Of a stretch of DNA of 64,000 bases, positions 55,975 through 63,150 are shown in pieces. The stretch comes from a virus. Location of the stretch: IMG/VR virus record IMGVR_UViG_3300032180_000001, positions 1-64,000 of that record, one strand, 5' to 3'. The notes beneath the pieces are model-generated. The model was given only the letters and a program-made list of their open reading frames with translations, was not told where the DNA came from and did not search any database. A program made the translations under genes and the position numbers. Numbering within the stretch: position 1 is the first letter of the stretch; each line of letters opens with the position of its first letter.

Positions 55975-56943
55975 ATGGCTAAACTTCCGGCGAAGGCACT
56001 CGGAATCTACTGGCCGAGCTGGCAGGCGCCAGCCCTGTCCCGCATCCCGGCCGCGTACAACGTGGTCTACCTGTTCGCGGCTGTTAACAGCGGCAGCAGC
56101 GGCGCGATCACGTGGGATCAGTCAGTGGAGAGCGCAACCCAGCTCAAGACCGACATCGCAGCTGTCCGAGCGGCCGGGCGATGCGTGATGATGAGCGTGG
56201 GCGGTGGCGGGGTGCCCATCCAGCTCAGCACTACGTCGCAGGCGAACTCGTTCGTATCCAGCTTTGATCAGATTTACACCGCGCTCGGCGGGGTGGACGG
56301 GGTGGACTGGGACCTGGAATCACAGGCCACTTTTACCGTGTCCGCCGTGGTCGTCGCGTCGCAGCAGCTCAAAGCGAAATACGGTGCCAGCTTCGCGGTC
56401 ACGTACTGCCCCGCACCATGGGACAGCACCGCTCGTGCTCTTACCGCTTCGTTGCACAGCGCTGGAGTACTAGACCTGGTATCTCCGCAGTACTACGACC
56501 TGTCCGGGCTCTCCGGCGAAACTGCCAAGATTTCCAACCTGGTATCCAGCATCGAAAACTCGTGGCTTCCGCAAGTCGGCGGCGATGCCAGCAAGATCGG
56601 GTTCGGCTACGGTATCGCCAGCGTGGCAGGCGGCGAGACCATGACACAGGCGTCTGCGGTGACGTGTTGGAATACCCTGGTGGCCAAGTACCCGACGCTG
56701 CGCGGGATATTTGCGTGGGAGGCTAACGGAGACCTAGCGCAGAACTGGGCATTCGAGACAACCTTCGCACCGCTCGTCATCGGAACCTCACCGCCACCGC
56801 CTCCGCCGCCCCCTCCGCCGCCGGGGACGTACACCGTCAAGACGGGGGACACGTGGTCTGGCATCGCTACCGCGAACGGCCTCACGCTGACCGCTCTTAT
56901 GCAGGCGAATCCGCCGGTGCCGGGGCAGGTTATCAAACTCTGA
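55975..56943 (+). CDS. GH18-like hydrolase with C-terminal LysM
   Basis: A 322-aa protein: TIM barrel with GIYWPSW, MMSVGGGG, GVDGVDWDLES (the DGxDxDxE catalytic motif), GFGYGIAS, IFAWEANGD; then a polyproline linker and a LysM domain (YTVKTGDTWSGIATANGLTL). No signal peptide, so it might act as an endolysin-like chitinase or leave by lysis. The ATG at 55975 is preceded by AGGAG. Confidence 0.8.
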   Translation: MAKLPAKALGIYWPSWQAPALSRIPAAYNVVYLFAAVNSGSSGAITWDQSVESATQLKTDIAAVRAAGRCVMMSVGGGGVPIQLSTTSQANSFVSSFDQIYTALGGVDGVDWDLESQATFTVSAVVVASQQLKAKYGASFAVTYCPAPWDSTARALTASLHSAGVLDLVSPQYYDLSGLSGETAKISNLVSSIENSWLPQVGGDASKIGFGYGIASVAGGETMTQASAVTCWNTLVAKYPTLRGIFAWEANGDLAQNWAFETTFAPLVIGTSPPPPPPPPPPPGTYTVKTGDTWSGIATANGLTLTALMQANPPVPGQVIKL

Positions 56944-56969
56944 GTAGAGAGAAAATCGGGGGAAACATC

Positions 56970-57170
56970 ATGAAAATGTCGCGCTGGGGTACTGTCATCC
57001 TTGAAACTACCCTGGCAGCCCTGGTTACCGGCGCAGCTTGGCAGGCAGCCAGCTCCCCCGCAGGATCTCCTCCCCAGCACGCTGTTCATCAGCCCTATCA
57101 GCAAGACTGGCTGGGTAGCCCTTGTCCTCCGACTCATCCCGACTGCCTGGTTTACCATCACGGAGGTTAA
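56970..57170 (+). CDS. Small protein with membrane helix
   Basis: A 66-aa protein: WGTVILETTLAALVTGAAWQ is a signal or anchor helix; the rest is Pro/His-rich with two Cys. Function unknown. Confidence 0.55.
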   Translation: MKMSRWGTVILETTLAALVTGAAWQAASSPAGSPPQHAVHQPYQQDWLGSPCPPTHPDCLVYHHGG

Positions 57171-57174
57171 CACC

Positions 57175-57429
57175 ATGAAAAGGTTCTTCCCGCGGCGGCA
57201 GCCATCACACGAGCATGACCTGCATGTCACCGGGATCCAGGCGCCGCACGCCCGGCTGTACTCCGTGCTGCTGTTCGGCTGCCGAACCTGCACGCACACC
57301 GAAACAGTACCGCTGGACGGCGACTGGAGCATCGAGCAGCTTGCCCGGCTGCGCAGCGATGACAACGGCAAGCTGTACGACCCCGGACCGGACCCCGCAG
57401 AAAGCACGGAGCAAGATGATGGTGCTTAA
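57175..57429 (+). CDS. Small 84-aa protein
   Basis: MKRFFPRRQPSHEHDLHVTG with CRTCTHTETVPLDGDWSIEQ. GGAGG precedes the ATG. One CxxC and several His suggest metal binding. Function unknown. Confidence 0.6.
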   Translation: MKRFFPRRQPSHEHDLHVTGIQAPHARLYSVLLFGCRTCTHTETVPLDGDWSIEQLARLRSDDNGKLYDPGPDPAESTEQDDGA

Positions 57430-57628
57430 GAAGTACTTCTGCGACTGCGGGCACGCACCTGAAACGCACCAGCACTGGCGATCCGGCACGGCGTGCGCGA
57501 CCTGCTCCTGCCGCTACCTGTGCCAGCCCTGGGTCAACCCGCTCGCGCTGCTCGTCGGCCGGTGGCAGGTACGGCGGCTGACCAGGATTTCCTCTGTGGA
57601 GAAGCGGCGGATCCCTCATGGCGGATAA
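57416..57628 (+). CDS. Cysteine-rich 70-aa protein
   Basis: MMVLKKYFCDCGHAPETHQH then CATCSCRYLCQPWVNPLALL. Paired CxC/CxxC and HxxxH motifs indicate zinc binding. Overlaps the preceding gene by 14 bases. Confidence 0.6.
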   Translation: MMVLKKYFCDCGHAPETHQHWRSGTACATCSCRYLCQPWVNPLALLVGRWQVRRLTRISSVEKRRIPHGG

Positions 57629-57830
57629 ACCCCCGTACACCGGCCGGGACCTGGAGATGTTCAGCGCCGGGTACACCACTGCGCTGCGCGACATCCGGCT
57701 GATGCACGACATTCTCCGGAACGACGAACGGCTGATGAAGTGGATTTTCGCCCAGATCAAGACGCATGAGGATCTTTCCGTTACAGCCGGGCGTACCGTA
57801 GAGAGTAACGAAGGCGATGAGGCCACATGA
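57618..57830 (+). CDS. Small 70-aa protein
   Basis: MADKPPYTGRDLEMFSAGYT then LMHDILRNDERLMKWIFAQI. Helical. Overlaps both neighbours. Function unknown. Confidence 0.6.
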   Translation: MADKPPYTGRDLEMFSAGYTTALRDIRLMHDILRNDERLMKWIFAQIKTHEDLSVTAGRTVESNEGDEAT

Positions 57831-57997
57831 CTACCCCCGGTAAGTCCGAACATGAGTTCAGCGTCGATTTCCAGTGCCGGCACAGCGCTGAGGAGCTGCC
57901 CGACGACCGCACCCTGCACGACCGGCAGGAATCCTGGCGGGAGTTTGCCGATCACTGTTTCGATCACGATCCGCTACCCTGGCACGCGCCATCATGA
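57827..57997 (+). CDS. Small 56-aa protein
   Basis: MTTPGKSEHEFSVDFQCRHS then FADHCFDHDPLPWHAPS. ATGA overlaps at both ends. His/Cys-rich; function unknown. Confidence 0.55.
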   Translation: MTTPGKSEHEFSVDFQCRHSAEELPDDRTLHDRQESWREFADHCFDHDPLPWHAPS

Positions 57998-58170
57998 CCG
58001 ACCACGGTACCCTTGCCGAGCAGCTTTATACGGCCTACGGTGAAAGCTCAGACTGGCTGAACTTCCAGGAGACGCGGATGCCGCCCTGGGACGAGCTGCC
58101 GGAGAAGATTCAAGACCATTGGTGTGCAGCGGCTAGGAAAGCCGTAGAATTGCTCATCCTGCCCATGTAA
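57994..58170 (+). CDS. Small 58-aa protein
   Basis: MTDHGTLAEQLYTAYGESSD then PPWDELPEKIQDHWCAAARK. The W..LP...Q..W..AA.KAV ending is common in small phage proteins. Function unknown. Confidence 0.6.
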   Translation: MTDHGTLAEQLYTAYGESSDWLNFQETRMPPWDELPEKIQDHWCAAARKAVELLILPM

Positions 58171-58203
58171 GCCCGTACAGCCACAACCCAGGAGGTTCCT
58201 TCC

Positions 58204-58575
58204 ATGCCTAGTTCGCCCGGACGTCCCCGTTCCGCGTCAGCCGCTGACCTTGCCGCTCTCGAGGAGCGCGTTCAGGCGCTAGAAGCCATCGTAAACGAAG
58301 CCATCGTCAACGCCGCACCCGCCGAGTGGATCACCTACGCCGCTCCGCCCGAGGCTCTCGCCCATCCGAACGGTACCGCTCCAGTACTCCCCCAGGTTCC
58401 CGTTGACCGCATCGAGCAACTGAATGAGGACCAGCTTCGCCGGGCGCTGTGCTTCGCGGCGGAGATCGCACCGGAGGCGGTCGACCGGGCCATCGCGCTC
58501 GTGGTTCCGCAACCGTCGATCGAGGCTTTCTTCAGCCAGCCCACCGACCAGGAAGAGTTCGCGGATGAAGGATAA
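58204..58575 (+). CDS. Unrecognised 123-aa protein
   Basis: MPSSPGRPRSASAADLAALE, short coiled coil (LEERVQALEAIVNEAIVNAA), then a helical C-terminus. GGAGG upstream. Function unknown. Confidence 0.6.
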   Translation: MPSSPGRPRSASAADLAALEERVQALEAIVNEAIVNAAPAEWITYAAPPEALAHPNGTAPVLPQVPVDRIEQLNEDQLRRALCFAAEIAPEAVDRAIALVVPQPSIEAFFSQPTDQEEFADEG

Positions 58576-58807
58576 CGACCCCCAAAACCCGCGCGACTTC
58601 GACGTCGAGATCTGGGACACCGCCTTCACCAGTGGCAAATGGCGATCAGTTGACAGTCAAATTCGGCGGTTTTTCGCTCTCCCGCTCGACGGCCTGCTTA
58701 CCAAGACAGAGGCCCAGCGGCTAGCACTAGCCTGCCCCGGACGGACCAGAATCGTACGACGGATCACCGAGGTCATCGAAGAGCACGACCCCGCAGAAGA
58801 CACCTGA
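58565..58807 (+). CDS. Small 80-aa protein next to the array
   Basis: MKDNDPQNPRDFDVEIWDTA, ending IEEHDPAEDT. Its last codons (ACCCCGCAGAAGACAC, 58788-58803) are one copy of the 16-bp repeat that flanks the hairpin array; the first array stem starts three bases after its stop. Function unknown. Confidence 0.6.
   Translation: MKDNDPQNPRDFDVEIWDTAFTSGKWRSVDSQIRRFFALPLDGLLTKTEAQRLALACPGRTRIVRRITEVIEEHDPAEDT
58788..58803. repeat. Left 16-bp direct repeat flanking the array cassette
   Basis: ACCCCGCAGAAGACAC; an identical copy is at 61220-61235. The pair brackets the array and its two genes almost exactly. Confidence 0.75.
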
Positions 58808-58810
58808 GCC

Positions 58811-59000
58811 GGTGGCCCGGTTCATGGGTGAAACGAGAGCCAAAAGTGCTACGGCCGGGCCGCCTTTGACAACTCCACAGACTTCCCCGCGGGTCCAAGA
58901 ATGCGACGACAGCCAGAAGTCATACGGCTCGCGGGGAGACAAACGAGCGGCCCGGTCCATGGTCATGACGGTAGCCACGTAGCAGACGGCCGGGCCGCTC
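58811..59000 (+). ncRNA. Guide-like hairpin array, block 1 (3 units)
   Basis: Each unit: stem, TCCA, variable 8-mer A, ACGANAGCCA, variable 8-mer B, ACGG, stem. Units at 58811-58864 (A tgggtgaa, B aaagtgct; TTCA for TCCA), 58884-58937 (agaatgcg, gaagtcat) and 58945-59000 (tggtcatg, cgtagcag; core ACGGTAGCCA). Stems are 10-11 bp and alternate between a GCGGCCCGG type and a TCCCCGCGGG type. The block fills the gap between two genes and is presumably read from the plus strand with them. Variable segments do not pair with each other. Confidence 0.85.
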
Positions 59001-59023
59001 CTGAACAGAAAAGGGAAAAATAA

Positions 59024-59569
59024 ATGACAGTAAAGACTAAGGCTTTCAAGACCGCTGATGAGTATATTGCCCAGCGGCTCGACGGCGGCGTTCGTGATCC
59101 GGGCGTTATCGCGAAAGAGATGCTCGGCGATCCGGATCTGCGGAGGCTGCTCGTCGCGGTGGTGCGCTCGTACGTGTCCAACAGGATCCGCAGCCGGGTG
59201 CGGGCGATCGAGAACTCGGCCGGGCGGGGGGATGAGGTCCAGGCCCATTACGATAGCCAAAGACGCCACGGCCTCATCTCCCCCTCTGGTCGGCAAGACC
59301 CCGGTCGGCCAATCAACGCCGCTTTGCACCAGCGCGACCTTCTGGGTGAGCGCCTCTCCATCCCGAATCACGGGTACGTGCTGTACGCCGACCTGACCGT
59401 GGAGATGCTGGAACTGCGCATCGAATGGCTGGAGTCGATTAACCGCGGTAACGAACGGTCGATTCGTTACTACCGCTTGCTTATCGCGGAAATTCAGGCG
59501 GCCGGCGTGCAGACCCTGGGTGAGGCGGTAGCGGCCGGCGTCGTGCTCCGCGACGAGGGAGCCGCCTAG
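59024..59569 (+). CDS. Array-nested 181-aa protein of unknown function
   Basis: Starts MTVKTKAFKTADEYIAQRLD with a purine-rich leader (AAAAGGGAAAAATAA). Two parts: a small helical N-terminal domain (GVIAKEMLGDPDLRRLLVAV, VRSYVSNRIRSRVRAIE) and a C-terminal helical region (LTVEMLELRIEWLESINRGN). No nuclease or RNA-binding motif recognised. Because it lies between array blocks 1 and 2 it may be part of the system, or simply a phage gene into whose flanks the units have spread. Confidence 0.75.
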   Translation: MTVKTKAFKTADEYIAQRLDGGVRDPGVIAKEMLGDPDLRRLLVAVVRSYVSNRIRSRVRAIENSAGRGDEVQAHYDSQRRHGLISPSGRQDPGRPINAALHQRDLLGERLSIPNHGYVLYADLTVEMLELRIEWLESINRGNERSIRYYRLLIAEIQAAGVQTLGEAVAAGVVLRDEGAA

Positions 59570-59573
59570 AGCC

Positions 59574-60020
59574 GGAGCGGTCCGGTCCATCGGGTGAACG
59601 AAAGCCATGGGTCCAGCGGCCGGGTCGCTCCTTAACAACTGAACAGACTTCCCCGCAGGTCCAAAACGCCGACGATAGCCATCGCCGTAACGGCTCGCGG
59701 AGAACAAGAACAGCCCGGTCCAAGGTGGCCACGAAAGCCATTGAATCTACGGCCGGGCTGACAACTGAACAGACTTCCCCGCGGGTCCATTGGTGAAACG
59801 ACAGCCACACTTCGAACGGCCTGCGGGGAACAAGAACAGCCGGGTCCAACCCCTTTACGACAGCCAATCACCCTACGGCTCGGCTGCACAACTCAATAGA
59901 CTTCCCCGCGGGTCCATCAGCGTGACGATAGCCAGTGAGCGAACGGCCTGCGGGGAACTAAGACGAGCGACCCGGTCCACCGTTCCTACGATAGCCATGG
60001 CTCAAACGGCCGGGTCGCCC
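59574..60020 (+). ncRNA. Guide-like hairpin array, block 2 (7 units)
   Basis: Units (A/B 8-mers): 59574-59631 tcgggtga/tgggtcca (closing GCGG for ACGG); 59650-59703 aaacgccg/tcgccgta; 59711-59760 aggtggcc/ttgaatct; 59776-59829 ttggtgaa/cacttcga; 59837-59886 accccttt/atcaccct; 59903-59956 tcagcgtg/gtgagcga; 59967-60018 ccgttcct/tggctcaa. Stem types alternate perfectly, beginning and ending with the GGCCCGG type. Linkers are also conserved (ACAACTnnACAGACT one way, GAACAAGACGAGC the other). All variable parts are 8 nt, the core 10 nt. Confidence 0.9.
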
Positions 60021-60066
60021 CATAACTTAATAACCATCGTTCATGAAACAGGAAAAGGTAATCACG

Positions 60067-60879
60067 ATGAGCAGGGCATGGGGTAATATCGCTGATCTGC
60101 GGATGGCAGCCGAGACGCTGGCCGACGCGAAAAAGGCCAGGATATCCGCTGATAACCGGGTGAAGCGTGGTCGGACAGTCGGCTGCCAGCTGGAAGCAGC
60201 GGAGATCCTCGACCCGGCGAAATTCCTGGAAGAGCAATACAAGGGCGTGCTCCTTTCTCAATATCAGGCGACGGTTCCGGAGCACATCAGGAAGTGGGCG
60301 GAATGCATTCCCGGCCTGGCCAGCGGCCCGCTGTTCGCCCGCATGCTGGGGGTGATCGGCAACCCGCGGATCGCCACCCCGTACCGCCGCGAGAAAGAAG
60401 ACGGCAAGGTCATCCTCGTAGCCGACGGCAAGCCGTATGAGCGCACCGTCCGCCAGCTCTGGCAGTATTGCGGCTGCGGTGACCCGCGCACCATTCCGAC
60501 CCGCAGCATACTCGGTGAGAGCCCAACCCAGGAGCAGCTGCTGAGGGGCGGCCAGCGCACCACCATGCTCCCGCTGCTGTATACGTTCAGCTCGTACCTG
60601 GTGCTGCAGCACACCCGGTCGGAGGCCGTCGCTGACAGCAAGTACTACCTCACCTATGTGGGCGCGAAGGCGGACTGCGAGCTGCTCGGGAGGGTGCACG
60701 AGTTCGAGTGCCGGAACCGGAAGCGCCCGCCGATGGGGCCGAATGGCTGCGGTACGAGCCTGCATCCAGAATGGGGTGCGCCGGGGTCACCGTGGCGGCC
60801 AGGTCACATCAACGCGCACGCTCACCGCCTCGTGTGGAAGGCTTTTCTGAAAGACTTGTGGATTATTTCCGGAGAGTGA
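60067..60879 (+). CDS. Tas-like protein: IS110/Nop-type RNA-binding family without nuclease domain
   Basis: A 270-aa protein from ATG 60067 (AGGAAAAGG upstream; ATG 60043 lacks a ribosome site). N-terminal helices 1-60 (MSRAWGNIADLRMAAETLAD); helix-hairpin-helix-like IPGLASGPLFARMLGVIGNP (81-100); LWQYCGCGD (131-139); C-terminal GHINAHAHRLVWKAFLKDLW (246-265). The PGxx..ARxLGxIGxP...LWxYxGxG order is that of the IS110 C-terminal half and of the Nop-like core of Tas proteins. There is no DEDD domain as in IS110 transposases and no RuvC or HNH motif. Nested in the hairpin array, it is the obvious RNA partner. Confidence 0.8.
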   Translation: MSRAWGNIADLRMAAETLADAKKARISADNRVKRGRTVGCQLEAAEILDPAKFLEEQYKGVLLSQYQATVPEHIRKWAECIPGLASGPLFARMLGVIGNPRIATPYRREKEDGKVILVADGKPYERTVRQLWQYCGCGDPRTIPTRSILGESPTQEQLLRGGQRTTMLPLLYTFSSYLVLQHTRSEAVADSKYYLTYVGAKADCELLGRVHEFECRNRKRPPMGPNGCGTSLHPEWGAPGSPWRPGHINAHAHRLVWKAFLKDLWIISGE

Positions 60880-60887
60880 CATGAGCT

Positions 60888-61216
60888 GGGCGGCCCGGTC
60901 CAGAGCTGCAACGAAAGCCAAGATCGACACGGCCGGGCCGCCCTTTATAACTACATAAGCTTCCCCGCAGGTCCAAGCGCTCGACGATAGCCAGAAACCC
61001 AACGGCTCGCGGGGGACTAGACGGGAGTGGCTCGGTCCATCGTCATGACGATAGCCAGCCCTCGTACGGCTGGGCCGCTCCTTGACAACTACACAGATTT
61101 CCCTGCGGGTCCAAAAGGGACACGAAAGCCATGGGGAACACGGCTCGCGGGGAACAAGACGAGCGGCCCGGTCCATTCAGGAGACGATGGCCATGGAAGG
61201 CACGGCCGGGCCGCTT
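60888..61216 (+). ncRNA. Guide-like hairpin array, block 3 (5 units)
   Basis: Units (A/B): 60888-60943 gagctgca/agatcgac; 60961-61016 agcgctcg/gaaaccca; 61025-61080 tcgtcatg/gccctcgt; 61100-61153 aaagggac/tggggaac; 61161-61216 ttcaggag/tggaaggc (core ACGATGGCCA). Same stem alternation and linkers as the other blocks. 8-mer A of the third unit differs from that of unit 3 in block 1 at one position (tcgtcatg, tggtcatg). Ends four bases before the right flanking repeat. Confidence 0.9.
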
Positions 61217-61219
61217 CTT

Positions 61220-61235
61220 ACCCCGCAGAAGACAC
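61220..61235. repeat. Right 16-bp direct repeat flanking the array cassette
   Basis: ACCCCGCAGAAGACAC, identical to 58788-58803. Directly after it come the convergent minus-strand genes. Confidence 0.75.
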
Positions 61236-61242
61236 GGGGCGG

Positions 61243-62094
61243 TTATGGCAGCGGGTTGTCCCACTCGCGCTCGTCGAGCAGCTGCTGCATCACCGCGGGG
61301 TTCCCAGTTGCCCCGTAGTACCGCTCGGCGAGCTTCTGCGACATCAGCGGATTTTCCTGGCCTGGCCACATCTTGACGTTTTTCCGGGCGTACACGATCG
61401 GGTGCCAGAGGTGCAGGATGTCACCTTTAAGCGTCTTGTGCTTCCCGTAGAGCGTATCGAGCGCACGCATCACAGCAACATCATCAAACCCCCAGCCCGA
61501 CATGCGGCCGTCGAGTCCACCGACCCGCTCAAACGCCTCTTTAGGCAGCACGATGGCCATCGCCGCGAACCAGTGCCCGCGCCCCGGGGTGTTATCTCCG
61601 TACGGGCCGTTCTCGCTGTAGGAGCGACGCGGCGGCGGACTGGAAAAACGCAGCGGGTGAGCCGGATCTGACGACAGCACCAGCTCGGTCGCCGTGTGCG
61701 TCATCCGGTACAGGTGCCGGTACGGAATGAGCCACAGCTTCCGGCCTTCCGCGCGAGCCTCACGGATCTCATCGGCCGCCTTAGTGATCTGAGCCCCGTA
61801 CAGGTAGGCATCAGCATCCAGAACAACGTAAATGTCTCCGGTTGCCCGGCTGGCCGCGTCATTGACCGCAGCTGTTTTGGAAAATGGTACTTGACTGTTC
61901 GTGCCGACGATGATCTCCGCACCGGGTAGCTCGTGCTTCCAGTAATCGCGAAGCCAGGTCCAGCTTCGTTCCCGGTCGCTGCCCGGAGGTGCTCGGAACG
62001 GCACTAGCAGCGAGATGCCTGTACCCGGGGGAGACTGAGGCAGTGGCTTTGGCTTACGGCGAAAAAGGCGCATGATCCAGGACAGCCAGCTCAT
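61243..62094 (-). CDS. GT2-type glycosyltransferase
   Basis: A 283-aa protein: GISLLVPFRAPPGSDRERSW opening, VVLDADAYLYG (DxD), and MSGWGFDDVAVMRALDTLYG followed by H.W.P, the C-terminal galactosyltransferase-like (Glyco_transf_7C) block. No membrane helices. Coupled to the pyruvyl-transferase-like gene. Such pairs may decorate phage DNA, virions or host surface. Confidence 0.8.
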   Translation of the reverse strand: MSWLSWIMRLFRRKPKPLPQSPPGTGISLLVPFRAPPGSDRERSWTWLRDYWKHELPGAEIIVGTNSQVPFSKTAAVNDAASRATGDIYVVLDADAYLYGAQITKAADEIREARAEGRKLWLIPYRHLYRMTHTATELVLSSDPAHPLRFSSPPPRRSYSENGPYGDNTPGRGHWFAAMAIVLPKEAFERVGGLDGRMSGWGFDDVAVMRALDTLYGKHKTLKGDILHLWHPIVYARKNVKMWPGQENPLMSQKLAERYYGATGNPAVMQQLLDEREWDNPLP

Positions 62095-62816
62095 GTCTTC
62101 ACCATCTTTCCGTAGTCCCGCATAACGTCATAGATCGCATGCTGCAAGTCCCAGACCTTGCCTTCCACCGGGCGGCCGGTCACGCCTGGCTCGAATGGCA
62201 TCTCCAGCGAGGCGTGATAATCCCGCAGCTTGAACGTGCCGTGCTCGACGGGGTGCATGTTCTCCTGGGGCGGGAACTCGAACCGCCGCGGAACGCCCAT
62301 CGCATCGGCGATGATCAGGCCGTGCAGCGAGCTGGTGACCAGCTTCCGGCAGGCGGAGATTTGCCGCATCACGATGAACGGTGAAGCCAGGGGGTTCATG
62401 ATCAGCGGATCATATTTCAGGAATTCCGGGCGCTGGGTCAGGTCGGGGTCGCTCCAGTGCGGCAGCAGCCCCAGCTCGTAGGCTTTCGGCATCGAGTCAA
62501 TCAGCTCGGGGGCGAGCAGCGCCGGGTCCCCGGTCACGGTAGCGTCGGTGCCGGCATGCTGAGCGGTCAGCGGGCCGCGTACCGCGAGGACATTAGCCGC
62601 GAGGGGGAAGTCGTCGGTTTCCTGCAGCAGCCCGGCGCCGAGAACCGTCCCGCGCCAGGGGACCGGCATGTGGCCGAGAACGGATCCGGTAACAATGACG
62701 TCGGCGTGATCGGGAAGTGACCAGACCGGGTTGACCCCGCTAAAATGCTGGAGCAACAGTGGAGTCAGTGCGTCACCCCAGTTGCTTGTGCCCCTCCACC
62801 AGTATGCACGAACCAT
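62091..62816 (-). CDS. Polysaccharide pyruvyl transferase-like protein
   Basis: A 241-aa protein: RAYWWRGTSNWGDALTPLLL at the N-terminus, LAVRGPLTAQHAG, DPALLAPELI, and VTSSLHGLIIADAMGVPRRF at the C-terminus, the marks of the PS_pyruv_trans (CsaB) family. Start M at 62816 fits the family start; an upstream ATG at 62846 is possible. Confidence 0.8.
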   Translation of the reverse strand: MVRAYWWRGTSNWGDALTPLLLQHFSGVNPVWSLPDHADVIVTGSVLGHMPVPWRGTVLGAGLLQETDDFPLAANVLAVRGPLTAQHAGTDATVTGDPALLAPELIDSMPKAYELGLLPHWSDPDLTQRPEFLKYDPLIMNPLASPFIVMRQISACRKLVTSSLHGLIIADAMGVPRRFEFPPQENMHPVEHGTFKLRDYHASLEMPFEPGVTGRPVEGKVWDLQHAIYDVMRDYGKMVKT

Positions 62817-62874
62817 CTGACCACCCGTCTGTTCGGCGTACCTCATACCTTAACAGCGGCGACGGCTCGCTGTC

Positions 62875-63120
62875 TCATGGTGTCTTAACTACGTAGGCGT
62901 TCGCGCTCGCTCGCAGACCGCCGATCCCGGTCAGGCTGCCCGACGGGGGAAGCTCGTTGCGGCTGATGCCGATGCTCTCAGCGGTCTCACCACTAGTGAT
63001 CCCCCCGCCCACCGAGCCGTTGATGGTGTAAACGCCGTCAGGAGGCGCACCTGGACCTTCGGTCTGCGAGGAGACCTGGGCCTGGCCGCCCTGGACGACG
63101 ATGTGAATTGCGTAGGTCAT
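62875..63120 (-). CDS. Small Gly/Ser-rich protein
   Basis: An 81-aa beta-rich protein: MTYAIHIVVQGGQAQVSSQT, DGVYTINGSVGGGITSGETA, ending ASANAYVVKTP. The ribosome site is weak. Function unknown. Confidence 0.5.
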   Translation of the reverse strand: MTYAIHIVVQGGQAQVSSQTEGPGAPPDGVYTINGSVGGGITSGETAESIGISRNELPPSGSLTGIGGLRASANAYVVKTP

Positions 63121-63150
63121 ACTGCCAGGGTACTCCGAGAGGAACGGCAA

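Noticed and set aside
58727-59707. 326-codon minus frame through array block 1
   Set aside because: It only translates the complement of the hairpins and of the 181-aa gene, giving repeated RPREPYDFWLSSHSWTRGEV-type strings that reflect the repeats.
60067-60879. IS110 transposase
   Set aside because: The N-terminal DEDD nuclease domain is absent and no element ends are seen; only the C-terminal-half-like signature is present.
58811-61216. CRISPR array
   Set aside because: The variable parts are 8 nt and lie inside hairpins on both sides of a core; the units are not repeat-spacer-repeat with 25-40-nt spacers, and no cas gene is near.
58811-61216. Cluster of tRNA genes or terminators
   Set aside because: No cloverleaf, anticodon arm or CCA acceptor geometry; no U-runs after the stems; the conserved core and fixed 8-nt variable parts do not fit either.
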